Below, piece after piece: positions 10,235 to 22,165 of a DNA stretch of 64,000 nucleotides. The stretch's first letter is position 1, and each line of letters begins with the position of its first letter. The notes below the pieces were generated by a model. It saw only the letters and a program-made list of their open reading frames with translations. It was not told the origin of the DNA and did no database searches. This DNA comes from Liquidambar formosana (taxonomy: Eukaryota > Streptophyta > Magnoliopsida > Saxifragales > Altingiaceae): NCBI GenBank assembly GCA_039720395.1, contig JBBPBK010000104.1, positions 62,001 through 126,000 on the forward strand. Reading direction: 5' to 3'. The position numbers were made by a program, and so were the translations under genes.

Positions 10235-13048
10235 TGTCACACCCCATTTTTGCACCACCTTACTAGGGCTCATCATTTCATGCATGTTTTTGTTTTGTTT
10301 TTGAGTCTAGTCACTTGCATTAGTTTTCTAGAGTCACAAGGACAATGGATATGAATTTTGGTTCAAATTGGATTTGATCTTGAGGGATAATAAGAGCTTT
10401 TGTGACTTGAGGGGCATAATCGTCTTTTAAGTCCCAAACTTTTCATTTGACCTTGAAATGATCTCCAAATTGTCAATTGGAGTTCATATGGATGCATAAG
10501 AGGTATTTCTAGGTTCAATTTGGTAAGTCAATGGCTCGGGATTAAAACGGCTCGATGTAGTTCAAGTTGGTTAATTGACCCTTCCTTGGGTTAGCTCTAA
10601 TTGACTCACAATTACCAACCAAATCTTTTCAAATTGACTTTCATTAGTCATCATTTTACCCTCAAAAGTGTTTCATGAAGTTCAATTTTGATATGGCCTG
10701 ATGATGAGTTTAGTGTGGTTATTTACGGATTATCCTTGAAGAATTAGTGCGAATCACAGCATGAGATTTTTGGTTAAAATGAAAAGAAAATTATTTTATT
10801 AAATTAGCCATTTTTATCATGACACTAACACGTGTACGTATGTGATCAGTGTGTGTACGCACATACGATACATGTGCATGCGTGTTAGCGGTCAGTCTCC
10901 CAATTTTTATAAAAGACAATTTCCTTTTCCTATTCAGATTAGAAGTCTTTTATCATTATAAAATACCTTTTGATTATTCTCCAAGGAAACCTAGTCCAGG
11001 AAGGAAAGGGAAACTCCAGATTTCAGCTATAAATACTCTCTTAATGTCTTTAAACAGGGGGGAGGAGAAGAGGATTTGGAGGGAGTGAAATTCGTCATAA
11101 TTCAGCAGCAGATTTTCTGAAAACCAGCAGTCGTATTTTAATCATAACTTTTTCATCCGAAGTCAGAATTTGATGAAATTAGTCTTGTTAGAAAGATAAT
11201 TCAATTCTCTACAACTTTGTATTTCACAAGCTTTGTCCAAATCCAACGTTTTCATACCCAAAAACTCGATTGAAGTTGCTGCTGCTGCAAAGTGACGAAA
11301 ATCACTTTTCTTTTCTCTTGTTCTCTTTTTGTTTTCTATTTCTTTTCAAAGTTGAGTGAGTTTTGATCTCTTTGCTGTGATACCACTTTGACAAAGAGGA
11401 GGATTCGTGTTGGTTTGATTCACTCTAAAGACCTGAGGAGCCACGAACAATTACAAACACAAGGGGAGCCACTTTATGCATTAATACTTGAGTGTTTGAG
11501 AGAGAATAAGGTATTCTCCTTCTCTATTCAAGCTTAAACTAGGTTTTCATATGGGTTAGGCTTATTGCATGTTAAAAGTAGCCTTTTTTATCATGTATTA
11601 ACACTCTAGCTAGTTAATATACATGGAATATCTATTTTTTATCTACTGTTTAGCATGCTTTAGGGCTGTCCTTTAGGTTTTTAATGCATAGTTATGATTC
11701 TTGTGCTCCTGTTTGTCCTTGTGCTAGGATTAGTGTCATTGCATGTTAGAGTTAGGATTTTCATCATGTTATATTGCTTTAGTTAGTTAATATGCATGAT
11801 TTAATTTCTGTTTAGTTTGGTTTTAGCACGATTAAAGTATGTTTTGTATGTTTTTAAGCATATTTGTGAGTTTAGGGTTTTAGAGTCATTGTTTCGTGTT
11901 TGTTTTCATATAGCATGATAAAGTAGACTTTTTTATTGGTTTTTCTTCGTGTTTGCTGTATATGTTTTTCATATGGAGTAAACATGATAGTTTTGCATGC
12001 ATGTTAGTATGTTTTAGGGTTTTTATGCATGATATGGTTCTAGGAATATGTTAGGACTTATTATTGTTCGCTGTTTTTGCTATTGGCATGCTTAGTGGAT
12101 GATTTTAGGCCATAATACTATTCTGTCCAGATTTGCATGTTAGTGTTTTCGCATGGTTTTGAGCACTTGTAAGGGTGCAAATAGGTGTGGTATTTGTCCT
12201 ATGGCAAATAGGGCTGCTTATGTCTGAAATAGCTAATGTTTGGAGCAATTGCGCTCAGGTAAGTGGGTGTGAAGGTGCCCCAATTCACCTTTCTTCTTAA
12301 CTCATTCTCTTCTCCCTATCTAGGGTTAATTTTTAATACAAGTCTATGGTTTAATCAAAGGTTTCCTTCGTAAATAAAATTCTGGTTTTTATTAAAGTTT
12401 CCATTTTATGGATTTCTTTCCCTAAAATCAAACTTTCTATCATATTCAACTCTTTTGATCAAATAAGGAAACCTAGGGTTTTAACCATAGGTTTATATTA
12501 GGTCTTAACCCTAATTCTAATCGAACTACGTGGACTTTGATCCATGTATTTCGTTGCATGGTACGTAGGCGCTCTTCGTGAGGCTCAAGTCCGTTCTAGG
12601 ATCCAAGCATCCTAGGTTTATTTTTGTTTTCTTTTCTTCTTTTTCTTTTTCTGTTTTTATGTGCTTATTATGCATGGATGGATGAATGAAATATATGATA
12701 TGCATGCAATTCTTGTGATGATATACTTGCTGATTTTTTTATGGGAAAGATCTTAATTTAGCCCAAATGAACTGAGAGACCGAAAGGGTGACATGGGTGC
12801 CTATAGGCTTTGCCTAGAACCTTCCCATGTCATAACTTAGCCTCCGAATCCCCGATTTCTTTGGTTTTCAAAAGATTGGTTTTTGCCTTTCCTTTTTTTA
12901 TGGAGTCATTCAAATTGTTTTCTTAAAACAAACTATTTTTAGGGTTTTCCTTGTTTCCTTTAAAAAATAAGGTGGCGACTCCTTTCCTTTTTCTTTTTCA
13001 AATCCATTTTCTTTCAATCCCTTGTGGGCCCAATTTCCGGGGTTCACA
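10235..13048 (+). repeat. E2 5' LTR
   Basis: 2814 bp, TGTCACACCCC to GGTTCACA, matched almost base for base by 24513-27325. It contains a TATA box at 11027, then a GA-rich stretch. Several TTAGGGTTTT-like words and paired GCATG repeats occur, but no credible gene. A 79-codon frame at 10849 appears in both LTRs and is just a by-product of their identity. Confidence 0.95.
11027..11036 (+). promoter_or_regulatory. TATA box, E2 5' LTR
   Basis: CTATAAATAC about 0.8 kb into the LTR. The same sequence is at 25305-25314 in the 3' LTR. It is the likely start of the genomic transcript, some 30 bp downstream. Confidence 0.6.
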
Positions 13049-13069
13049 GTTTGGCGACTCCGCTGGGGA
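13049..13069 (+). other. E2 primer-binding site
   Basis: GTTTGGCGACTCCGCTGGGG follows the LTR end directly. Same type as E1 but without its duplicated half. Confidence 0.85.
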
Positions 13070-13846
13070 TTTGTGGGCTAGACTCCATAAAGTTTAAATG
13101 GGCTAGGTTAATTTCTTATGTTTAATTAAAATCAATCACATTGCATCCGCTTGATTGTGTGCTTTCATTTATTGCATTGTGTGCGCAAACTCTTGCATGT
13201 TAGGATCGATGTCCCTCGATGTATCCTTGCCAACGATCGGCCTAGTCTCAACCTTGGTTTTCCTGATTCCATGTGTTGGGGCGAAAGCTATCAACCTCTC
13301 TTGCCTAGTAACCTTGGGTATATTAAATGAGTTAATCACGTACTGCTGGACCCACGCGGCGTTCCTGATGCCACATGTGGTTAGGTATAAGGATTGCTCA
13401 AGCAAGTGAAGGACCCTAGCCTACCCTTATCATTAGTCCATATAGACAGACCTGTAGGACACTACGGTCTCACCTTTATGCACCCACAATTGTTTGTAAT
13501 GATGCTATGCCGTGTTTGTGGTGTGAGGCTTTATATCTTATGCCCTTAATATAGACCTTTAAACCCTAGCCTTCGTTAAGGCCATGGGTTAGGAGGAATA
13601 AATTAAGGAAATAGGATGTAAAGCTATGTTTGTGATGTGCTAGTCCTAGGGGATTAATTAAACCTAATTGAAGGACTCTATGCCCTATTCTTTAAAACAT
13701 ACCCTTAATCCATGACCCCTGTAAAGGTAATTGGATAAAAGGAATGAATTAATTGAACATGGTGTAGAGACCGAATTCATTAAGGAAAATATGGAGGGTT
13801 AGGACAGATCCTTAGGCTAAAGGTTAAAACTTTTCTATCCATAGAC
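13070..13846 (+). other. E2 untranslated leader
   Basis: About 780 bp, AT-rich, homologous to the E1 leader. It contains two loosely related ~70-bp segments around 13550-13620 and 13700-13770. The short ORF at 13155 is not supported by any recognisable motif. Classical Ogre elements carry a long extra ORF here; none is present. Confidence 0.7.
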
Positions 13847-13912
13847 GTGCTGGCTTGGATCCGCAATCCACAAGGGCGTCTAGTGAGTGTTGAGTCTACC
13901 CATCAGACAGAC

Positions 13913-16609
13913 ATGGCCGACGAAAGAACTAATGAGGGGCACTTTGACCTTGAGGCTTGCCTGAAAGCCATCATGGCCAAGCTTGACCATACCACCGAGA
14001 CATCCGATACCGCATTGAAAATGGCTCAAGAGAACCAACAGAAGATGGCGGATCTTGAACAAAATGGCTCTAAGGCCCATTCCTCGGGTATACCTCATGG
14101 GGCTGGCACCGAAGAGGGACCTCAATCCAATGAGAACACCAAGACAAGGGGGGAAAGTAGCTCGAAACCTGAGGTCACCAACCTAGAAGGGGAAGCCAAG
14201 GGGAAAGGTACTAGCAGTGATTCCGTGTTAGCTAGCAAGGTAGAGGCTTTGGAGAGAACCATAAAAGGGATTCGCAGGGCTGATGACATGGTCGATGTGC
14301 GGACTCTATCCCTGTTTCCAACGGCTCGTATTCCACTACAATTCAAGATGCCGGAGTTAGAAAAGTTCGATGGGACGGGTTGCCCTAAGACTCATTTGAA
14401 GATGTACGTGCGAGCTATGCACCCTCGAGGGGCTACTGACGAGCTTTTAGCTCAAATGTTCCATGAAACCTTGGCCACTTCTGCTTTGAAATGGTTCTTA
14501 TACTTGGATGAGAATAGAACCCGGACTTGGGAAGACATATGCAATGAGTTTTCAGAGCACTACAAGTATAACACAGAGGTGGATGTTACTCGAAGGGACC
14601 TAGAAACTACCAAGCAAGGGGCTCATGAAACTTTCTCCGCTTACATTACAAGGTGGAGACAAAAGGCGTCGAGAATGACGGATAGGCCGAATGAGCAGGA
14701 CCAAATTCAGTTAGTGGTTAAGAACCTGCTGCCCGTGTATCACAAGCACCTATTTGCCCACTATTTCCCAAATTTCAAAGCTCTCATTGGGGCTGGCACG
14801 CAGGTTAAAGATGCTATCAATGATGGGACAATCAAGACTGAGGAAGTGAGGAGTCGCAAGACAAACTTTACTGGGAAGAACAATGCCGAGGTCAACACCA
14901 TAACTCAACCAATCCAACCCTTTTTTCTCAATGATGTCAACCCACCTCGCCAATTCACTGACCTATTCATGCCACTCGAAAGAGTCCTTGAAAAGCTCAT
15001 AAGTCGTGACCTATTAAAGCCACTCGACCCAAGACCTCCACCAAATCCCTTACCCAAGAGCTACAATGAGAATGAGTACTGCAAGTACCACCAATCCAAA
15101 GGCCATGCCACCAATCGCTGTATTCGCCTTCGCCACCAAGTCCAAGACCTCATTGACAAGCAGGTCATTTCACCACCAACCCGTCCAAATGTCACCCGTA
15201 ATCCTCTCCCATCACACAACAACACACCCCCACCTAACACCATAAATGCCATTGGGGTTGAATCCTCTCGCCCTCGCCATCCCATAAGACAATACACTCC
15301 GCTCCCCATGACCTTAACCCGTCTCTTCACCATTTGCCGCAATAACAGCCTTATCATGCCACTTCCACCAAAGCCAAGGCCATCAACCCCTCACCAATAT
15401 TGCCAATACCATCGTGCACCCAGCCATGACACCGAGGCTTGTTCTATACTAAAGAAGATCATCCAAGACCTCATTGACCAAAAGGTTTTGTTGTTGCCAA
15501 AGAAATCTATCCAACAAGAGCTGAAAGAAAGATATGAAGCAGGGGATCCTCAGGTTGGCCTATTAGGTGAAGCGTCGGGGAAATATGATTACTATGTGCT
15601 GTACTCAAGCCCAAGTCCGATATCAGATGAGCCGATAGTCCCTTCAGGTTGGGATGACTTGCCGACAGAGATGGAGAGCATTGACATGATAGAATGGGAT
15701 GACTTGATGAATGACTCCGAGGAAGTCCATGACATATGGGCTAGCGATGATGAGTTGGACCATATAACCAGAGGGGGTCGTCATTTCAAGCCCCCCCACC
15801 TAGAATCTGAAAATCCGTTGGAAGATTTGGAAGGGCAGAGGCGTCCTAGCTTGCAAGAAGAAGAGGATGAAGTGCTTAGGCAGCTGAAGAAGACCAATGC
15901 CAACATTACTATTTGGGGCTTGCTCATGGCCTCGCATAAGCACAGACAGACCGTGTTGAAACTGTTGAATCAGATACAAGTGCTTGTTGACACATCCCCC
16001 GAGGGATTGGTACATTTGGTGAATCCAACTCCCAAGAACTCAACTATCGTGTTCACCGATGTAGACCTACCTAAAAGCGGGCCGAGCCATTCTCAAGCTC
16101 TCTATGTGACCGTTGACGCTATGGGGAAGAGGGTTCCCACCGTTCTTATCGACAATGGGTCCGCACTGAATGTATGTCCTCTCCGAACTGCCACTGTTTT
16201 GGGTTTGGGACCCACTGATTTCACGCCATCTGGGCAGACCATAAGAGCTTATGACAACACCCGCCGAGAAGTAATAGGGGTAGTTACTTTGCCTCTTATC
16301 ATGGGACCCACTGAATTTAGGGTAGAATTCCAAGTGTTGGATGTGCCGTCATGTTTCAACTTGTTGTTGGGCCGACCTTGGATCCATCCTGCTGGGGCTG
16401 TACCATCTTCATTCCATCAAAAGGTGAAGTTTCCTTATGAAGGAGCCATAGTAACACTTCAAGGGGACTATGAATTGAAACTCGCAGGTGTGCCTATATG
16501 TGAGATACAACCTGAATCAGCAGCGATACCGCTATCTGGGTTTGATTATGTCCAATGCATTGAGAAAGAGCTGAATGAATCATCGCGCCATTACTCTTCT
16601 ATAAAGTAG
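13913..16609 (+). CDS. E2 Gag-protease polyprotein
   Basis: Forms the particle (Gag) and cuts the polyprotein (aspartic protease). The open frame extends upstream to 13847, but that codon is GTG; the first ATG is 13913, giving 898 codons. Counting from that ATG: a charged, coiled-coil-like N-terminus, the capsid core from about residue 146 (MPELEKFDG), and two knuckle-like motifs C-x2-H-x4-H-x4-C starting near residues 390 and 497. The protease has DNG at about residue 747 and a later LLLGRPWIH. In both knuckles the second Cys of the usual CCHC is His, as also in E1 and E3, so it is a lineage feature and not damage. The frame ends at TAG 16607-16609, but the same frame stays open for another 118 codons. 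Confidence 0.93.
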   Translation: MADERTNEGHFDLEACLKAIMAKLDHTTETSDTALKMAQENQQKMADLEQNGSKAHSSGIPHGAGTEEGPQSNENTKTRGESSSKPEVTNLEGEAKGKGTSSDSVLASKVEALERTIKGIRRADDMVDVRTLSLFPTARIPLQFKMPELEKFDGTGCPKTHLKMYVRAMHPRGATDELLAQMFHETLATSALKWFLYLDENRTRTWEDICNEFSEHYKYNTEVDVTRRDLETTKQGAHETFSAYITRWRQKASRMTDRPNEQDQIQLVVKNLLPVYHKHLFAHYFPNFKALIGAGTQVKDAINDGTIKTEEVRSRKTNFTGKNNAEVNTITQPIQPFFLNDVNPPRQFTDLFMPLERVLEKLISRDLLKPLDPRPPPNPLPKSYNENEYCKYHQSKGHATNRCIRLRHQVQDLIDKQVISPPTRPNVTRNPLPSHNNTPPPNTINAIGVESSRPRHPIRQYTPLPMTLTRLFTICRNNSLIMPLPPKPRPSTPHQYCQYHRAPSHDTEACSILKKIIQDLIDQKVLLLPKKSIQQELKERYEAGDPQVGLLGEASGKYDYYVLYSSPSPISDEPIVPSGWDDLPTEMESIDMIEWDDLMNDSEEVHDIWASDDELDHITRGGRHFKPPHLESENPLEDLEGQRRPSLQEEEDEVLRQLKKTNANITIWGLLMASHKHRQTVLKLLNQIQVLVDTSPEGLVHLVNPTPKNSTIVFTDVDLPKSGPSHSQALYVTVDAMGKRVPTVLIDNGSALNVCPLRTATVLGLGPTDFTPSGQTIRAYDNTRREVIGVVTLPLIMGPTEFRVEFQVLDVPSCFNLLLGRPWIHPAGAVPSSFHQKVKFPYEGAIVTLQGDYELKLAGVPICEIQPESAAIPLSGFDYVQCIEKELNESSRHYSSIK

Positions 16610-16966
16610 TACATCCCATATACTTTTTATCCAAGTTCCGACCCAGCCGTGGCAGATAAAAGTTTTGGTGATAGATACTTCACAGAAGGGCCGAATCCTC
16701 AAAGTTTGACAAGTTGGTACCACTCTATCCAAGATCTATATGGAAGCTTGAAAGAGGAAGACTGGGCAGAGAACCTTGATGCAGGGGCTATGACTGAAAT
16801 GTTCCAAGACATGATCCTCACCGTGGAAGACTCGACCATTGAAGAACTCCAGGGTTCATCCATTAGCCATGCTACCATGCCACTCCTGAATTGGTACCTT
16901 AAATGTGGTGTCATTGCGGAGATCCATGAAGAAGAAGACCTTGGCCTACCTGATAGCAGCTTGTAG
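16610..16966 (+). CDS. In-frame extension between protease and RT (linker domain)
   Basis: Directly after the TAG at 16607 the gag-protease frame is open for 118 codons to a TAG at 16964. The first ATG inside would be 16726-16728 or later, or GTG at 16649. The peptide is acidic and has no motif I recognise, but it ends just where the predicted intron begins, and splicing carries its frame into RT. It is probably the N-terminal linker of Pol, reached by readthrough, reinitiation or an unseen splice of the first TAG. No separate function is claimed. Confidence 0.6.
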   Translation, partial: YIPYTFYPSSDPAVADKSFGDRYFTEGPNPQSLTSWYHSIQDLYGSLKEEDWAENLDAGAMTEMFQDMILTVEDSTIEELQGSSISHATMPLLNWYLKCGVIAEIHEEEDLGLPDSSL

Positions 16967-17133
16967 GTGTCTTAGTTTAGTAATATTTCCCTAATTCAAT
17001 AAGATGTATCTACTTTACTCACTTTGTGGAGTCATAGTATTGATACAGATTTGTTTGTTTTCATTCTTTCTTTTGTGTGTCATTCCCATTATTCCTAGTC
17101 AATAAAGTGTGCTTTCTTTCTCTATATATGCAG
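16963..17133 (+). other. Predicted intron between protease/linker and RT (171 nt)
   Basis: 5' site GTAGGT at 16963, 3' site TATATATGCAG ending at 17133, with a T-rich tract before it. Removing it deletes the TAG at 16964 and joins the linker in frame to the RT frame, which is open from 17134. The alternative GT at 16967 would leave the frame wrong and keep the stop. Ogre-type elements are known to have an intron in this place. Confidence 0.7.
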
Positions 17134-20100
17134 TGTCTCTTTTCTCTCCTCTATGGATATTTATGGCATGGATATAGATCCTAGGAATGATGTCCCCCCG
17201 GAGCTCGTTGAGCAAAGGAAAAGGGGCGTCACCGAACCTAATATGGATGAATTGGAATCAATCAACTTAGGAACGAACGAATTGCCAAGAATAGTTAAAA
17301 TTGGGAAAACCCTCTCCCCCGTTGAAAAAGAAAAGATGATCTCCCTCTTGAAAGCCAACATTATGGCTTTTGCATGGTCTTATGAAGACATGCCTGGCAT
17401 CGACCCCGATATTGTGCAACACTATATCCCCACTAATTCCCTAAAGAAGCCGGTAAAGCAGAAACTCAGAAGATTAAAACCAGAATGGGCTCTAAAAGTA
17501 AAAGAAGAGGTAACTAAACAACTAGACGCGGGTTTCCTCCAAGTTGTGGAGTACCCCGAATGGTTGTCGAATATAGTGCCTGTGCCTAAAAAAGATGGGA
17601 AAGTGAGGATATGTGTCGATTTCCGAGATCTCAACGCCGCGAGCCCTAAGGATGACTTTCCTTTACCCCATATCGACGTGTTGGTGGATAGTACAGTGGG
17701 ACATGCACTCCTCTCCTTCATGGACGGATTCTCCGGGTATAACCAGATAAAGATGGCGCCTCAAGACATAGAGAAAACAGCCTTTATCACGCAATGGGGA
17801 ACGTACTGTTACAAGGTAATGCCTTTTGGCTTAAGAAACGCTGGGGCTACTTACCAAAGAGCAGCTACGACCTTATTGCATGATATGATCCATAAGGAAG
17901 TAGAGGTTTATGTCGATGATATGATCGTGAAGTCCGTGGATAGAGAAGGGCATTTCAAGGCACTAGAGAAATTCCTAGAGCGAGCAAAAAAGTACAATCT
18001 CCGTCTCAACCCACAGAAGTGCGCTTTTGGTGTCACTGCAGGCAAGTTATTGGGGTTTATGATCACTCAGAGAGGTATCGAAGTGGACCCAGGGAAGATA
18101 AAAGCTATTGTGGAGATGGAGCCGCCTAGCACTGAGAAGCAGATCCGGGGTTTTCTGGGAAGAGTTCAATACATAAGCCGATTCATTGCCAACTTGACCA
18201 TGGTTTGCGAACCAATCTTCAAATTGCTTAAGAAAGGTGTGCCAAAAGTATGGAACGAAGAATGCCAAGAGGCCTTTGAGACCATTAAGAGATACTTGAG
18301 CAATCCTCCAATCTTAGTTCCCCCACGGCAAGGTGCGCCACTTTTGTTATACTTAACGGTCACCGAAACCGCGACGCGAGCTATGTTAGCTCAATATCTT
18401 GAAGGGTCTACAAAGGAAAATGCCATTTATTACTTAAGCAAGAAAATGACAGACTATGAAGTGAAGTACAATGCAATTGAAAAGGCTTGTGTGGCACTAG
18501 TATGGGCGACGCAGAAACTCCGGCACTACATGATGTCCTTCGAAGTGTTCTTGATAAGTCGCATGGACCCGTTGAAGTACCTGGTAGAAAGGCCAGTATT
18601 GTCATTCAGAACTGCTCGATGGTCAATTCTCCTCAATGAATTCGACATCAAGTACGTGAATCAGAAGTCTATCAAGGGAAGCGTCATCGCAGACTACCTA
18701 GCCAGCTGTCCGGTGTCATCATCCGCTCCGTTCAACGATCAATTCCTAGATGAGGACGTGCTAGAGATTGGTAGAAAAACTTGGAGAGTATACTTCGATG
18801 GGGCAGCCAATAAGAAAGGTTATGGGATAGGAGTCCTGCTGGTCTCACCCGAAGAGGCATTTACACCGTTGGCGGTCAAGTTGGGGTTTGAAGCTACCAA
18901 CAACATTGCTGAGTATGAGGCCTGTATCCTAGCACTGGAAGCGGCACTTGAATTGGGGATCAAAGAATTAGAAGTGTTCGGGGACTCGGCGCTAATCATT
19001 TGTCAGATAAAAGGGGAGTGGAAAACTCGAGATGAGAAGCTGCTACCCTACCATGCCTACCTGGAAGCTCTAACCAAGGAGTTCTTAGAGATAGAATTTA
19101 ACTACCTTTCAAGGAACAAGAACCAGTTCGCCGATGCCTTGGCGACCCTAGCATCCATGGTGGAGATACCTGAAGGGGGAAATGTGAAGCCGTTGGTGAT
19201 AGAATGCCGAGACAAACCTGTGTACTGTTGTGCAATCCGAGGAGGAGAGGTAAATGATGGCCGTCCGTGGTTCCATGACATAAAGAAGTTCATTGAAGAA
19301 AGGGAATACCCAGAAGGAGCATCTCGTATCGATAGAAAAACCCTAAGGCGGTTGGCGAGTCACTATGTACTTTGTGGAGGAAAGCTATATCGGAGATCAT
19401 ACGACGGGATCCACCTGCTGTGTGTCACCGAGGAGGAAGTCGAGCATCTGATTAAAGAAATCCATGAAGGGACAGGGGCTCCGCATATGAATGGCTATAT
19501 GTTAGCTAAGAAAATCATGAGGCTAGGCTATTACTGGTCTACCATGGAAAGGCACTGCCACGCACATGTCAAGAAGTGCCACAAATGCCAACTGTTCGCC
19601 AGTGGACAACATTTGCCTTCTATGCCTTTAACAAGTATGTCGTCACCATGGCCATTCGCGGTATGGGGGATAGATATCATCGGACAGATCAAGCCAAAGG
19701 CGTCAAATGGGCATGAATACATCCTGGTTGCCATCGATTACTTCACTAAATGGGTGGAAGCAGCATCCTTCAAGACCTTGAATTCCAAGAAGGTAGCACA
19801 GTTCATACAGCACAGCATCATCTATCGATATGGGGTACCGCATGAAGTTATCTCAGACAATGGCCAGCACTTTCAGAAAGAAACCCATGAGCTCTTGCAA
19901 AAGTATGGCATAGCCCACCATCTGTCGTCACCATACCGTCCTCAGACTAATGGAGCGGTGGAAGCAGCTAACAAGAACATCAAGAAGATACTACAGAAGA
20001 CTGCGGACTCACACACAGACTGGCATGAGAAGTTGCCATTGGCTCTATGGGGTTACAGAACATCAATAAGGTCGTCAACAGGGGCTACCCCTTATTCTCT

Positions 20101-20512
20101 AGTTTATGGAATAGAGGCCGTGTTGCCAGTTGAATTGGAAGTTCCTTCACTAAGAGTTGCCGTGGAGAGCCAGATAACAGAAGTGGACTGGGTTAAGAGC
20201 CGCTATGATGAGTTAGCTTTGCTGGATGAAAGGCGTTTAAGGGCGCTGTATCATGTTCAGGGGTATCAACGGAGAGTTGCCAGAGCATTCAACAAGCATG
20301 TCAAAGATCGAGGTCTAAAGAAAGGGGATGTAGTGCTGAAAGAAATCAGAGCTCCAGTGTTCGATCCGCGGGGAAAATTCAAGCCAAGTTGGGGTGGGCC
20401 ATACATTATCAAAGAGATATTGCCAGCAGGGGCTGTTCGCCTCATGGATTTAGATGGAATTGAGTTCGCTCGTCCAACTAATTTGGATCAATTGAAGAAA
20501 TATCATGTTTGA
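17134..20512 (+). CDS. E2 Pol: RT, RNase H, archaeal-type RNase H, integrase
   Basis: Copies the element RNA into DNA and inserts it. The open frame begins at the predicted splice acceptor; the first ATG is 17153, and residues below count from there (1119 aa). RT has VCVDFRDLN-like and MPFGLRNAGATYQ motifs and a YVDD active site at 253-256. A first RNase H follows (YYLSKKMTDYE...), then a second, archaeal-type RNase H starting VYFDGAANKKG with Asp at 549, NIAEYEA, FGDSA and FADALA. Integrase has an HHCC zinc region from about 765 to 815 (ending CHKC), then D841, D902 and E937. The C-terminal domain ends LDQLKKYHV. No internal stop or frameshift was seen. The order RT-gRH-aRH-INT is diagnostic of the Tat clade (family knowledge). 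Confidence 0.95.
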
Positions 20513-20599
20513 AGCCTGCTAGGTTGAAAACCCGTAAGGGCGGCCTAGGCAAAAGTTAAGGCATAAGAACTACGTAAGACCTGATTCTCCATTCAAAAA

Positions 20600-20640
<41 letters not shown>

Positions 20641-20829
20641 AAAAAACCATGGAGATACGTAGGCAACCCATAAAGTTACCTTGGGTGCGGTCTAAATCAA
20701 ACAAGAAAATCCCAAATTTGATTTATTATTGGCAATTTATTCAAAACTAAAATTGATTGACATAGCAATTCATTGGTATTAAGTAAAAGAACTATAAATA
20801 TGCCATAAATATCCTATTCTATTGAGTCT
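20513..20829 (+). other. Gap between pol and antisense ORF, with an A-tract
   Basis: The space between the convergent ends of pol and the antisense ORF. It holds an A-rich tract at 20601-20646, then GGAGATACGTAGGCAACCC and TTGGGTGCGGTC, words that recur in Ogre-like elements after pol (family recollection, not checked). Confidence 0.6.
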
Positions 20830-22117
20830 TCAGTTTTTCTTAGGCTTCTTTGCAGCTCGCTCCTCAGCTTTCTTCTTCTCTCTTTCATGTCTTCTTTTCT
20901 TCCTCAAGTCATGTTCATAAGCTGCTGTCACTGCTTCCATAATATCTTCTCTGCAAGATCCAAGTTCATTGTTCTTGATAAGTCCAAAAATCCTTTCTCT
21001 TCGAGTAGTCTCTCTCTCACCTAAATTGCTTTTCAACCATTCCTTATACTCGGGGCTCATCATATACGGACCATCAGTATTCGTAACTTGAGTCAGTGTC
21101 AGCTTTCTAGGCCATCGGTCCTTCGCCCAAGTCACTACAGAAAGACCCGCGGGCACCACAGGATAGTCACCTTTCAAGGAAGTGGGTATGGTTTGCATGG
21201 CGCCCATCTGACGCAGAACCCTTGAAGGCCAATAGAAGGAAGTAGACCTCAGTCCTATGAGTCTCACCATGGCGCATCCAGAAGTCCGCAGAAGCACCTG
21301 GTCACTGCAGCCCCATATGAATACAAACCACTTGACACTCCTCCAAGAAAGGGTTTGGAAGTAACCTAGCCAATCTCTCAATGAAAATTGCCCAGGTAGT
21401 TCAATGCGGCGAAGGCAGTAATGCTGGGGCTTGTATGGTGTAATGGCAACTGGTGACAAGAAATTCAGTCTTTCAAGCAACCACATCTGCAGTAGAATGG
21501 GGCTACCTCCTAAAGGAACCTTTGGGTCCTCATGAGTTTTATCCAAACCATTCAGGGTTTCAGCTAGCACCATGGGAATCAAGTTATGGCCCTTGGCAAG
21601 GAGAGGAATCAAGTCACAGATTTGAATGGGAACATGTGGAGTACCAGTGGAAATAAGAAAACGACCAATGAGGCAAAAGGCAAGAGCATGCTTAATAGGA
21701 AAGGTAAAATTCAGAATACCTTTACTATCACAAGCTAAAAAAGAGGTTGCCAATTTCATCAAGTCTACCTATATGGTCCTTTACAAACGTAGAGGCATAT
21801 TGTGAGTGAATCCCAAGTAGATTGGAGAAAGAAGTAAGAAAGCTTGGGCGAGGAGTAGGGAGAATGAAAGGACCTACCGTTGAAACTCCATACAATGCAC
21901 AGAATTCCTCCATGGTTGGGCACAGTTCTTCATAGTTGAAGCGGAACACATGAACTTGAGGATCCCAAAAATATGTAGCAGCAGTCAAGAGGTTCGTTTC
22001 AAGCCTCACATGCCTCAAGGAGAGCAATGGATCCAAGCCAAAGCACTTGAACTCAGATTTTGCTTCAGCACTCATAACTCTCAAAAACCCTCCTAAAAAT
22101 TTGTCTAGAGCCTCCAT
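20830..22117 (-). pseudogene. Antisense ORF, plant-mobile-domain-like protein, one frameshift
   Basis: Runs opposite to gag-pol, between pol and the 3' LTR. It starts at ATG 22117 and reads 129 codons to 21728. After one frameshift in the 21728-21762 overlap it stays open for about 310 codons to 20830. The N-terminal part (FWDPQVHVFRFNYEELCPT, then EEFCALYGV) resembles the plant mobile domain/DUF7745-like proteins found in plant transposons and host genes. The C-terminus is a strongly basic tail (KKRRHEREKKK..., AAKKPKK), plausibly a nuclear signal. Antisense extra ORFs of this kind are known in some Tat-clade elements; their role is not established. A TATA box lies ~50 bp upstream of the ATG. 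Either this copy is frameshifted or an intron bridges the gap. Confidence 0.7.
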
Positions 22118-22165
22118 AATTTCTAATGAATGAATACAAGTAGGTTTAGGAACCTCTTGGATGTG

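Noticed and set aside
10849..11088. 79-codon ORF present in both E2 LTRs (also 25127-25366)
   Set aside because: It is identical because the LTRs are nearly identical; it spans the probable promoter region and has no protein features.
13847..13912. Gag start at 13847
   Set aside because: That codon is GTG; plant translation should use the ATG at 13913 in the same frame.
16967..17133. Intron with donor AG|GTGTCT at 16967
   Set aside because: It would leave the TAG at 16964 in the exon and put RT out of frame; GT at 16963 solves both.
20513..20829. A-tract as a retroposed poly(A) tail of a LINE or SINE
   Set aside because: No target duplication or LINE/SINE body around it, and the flanks are continuous E2 sequence.
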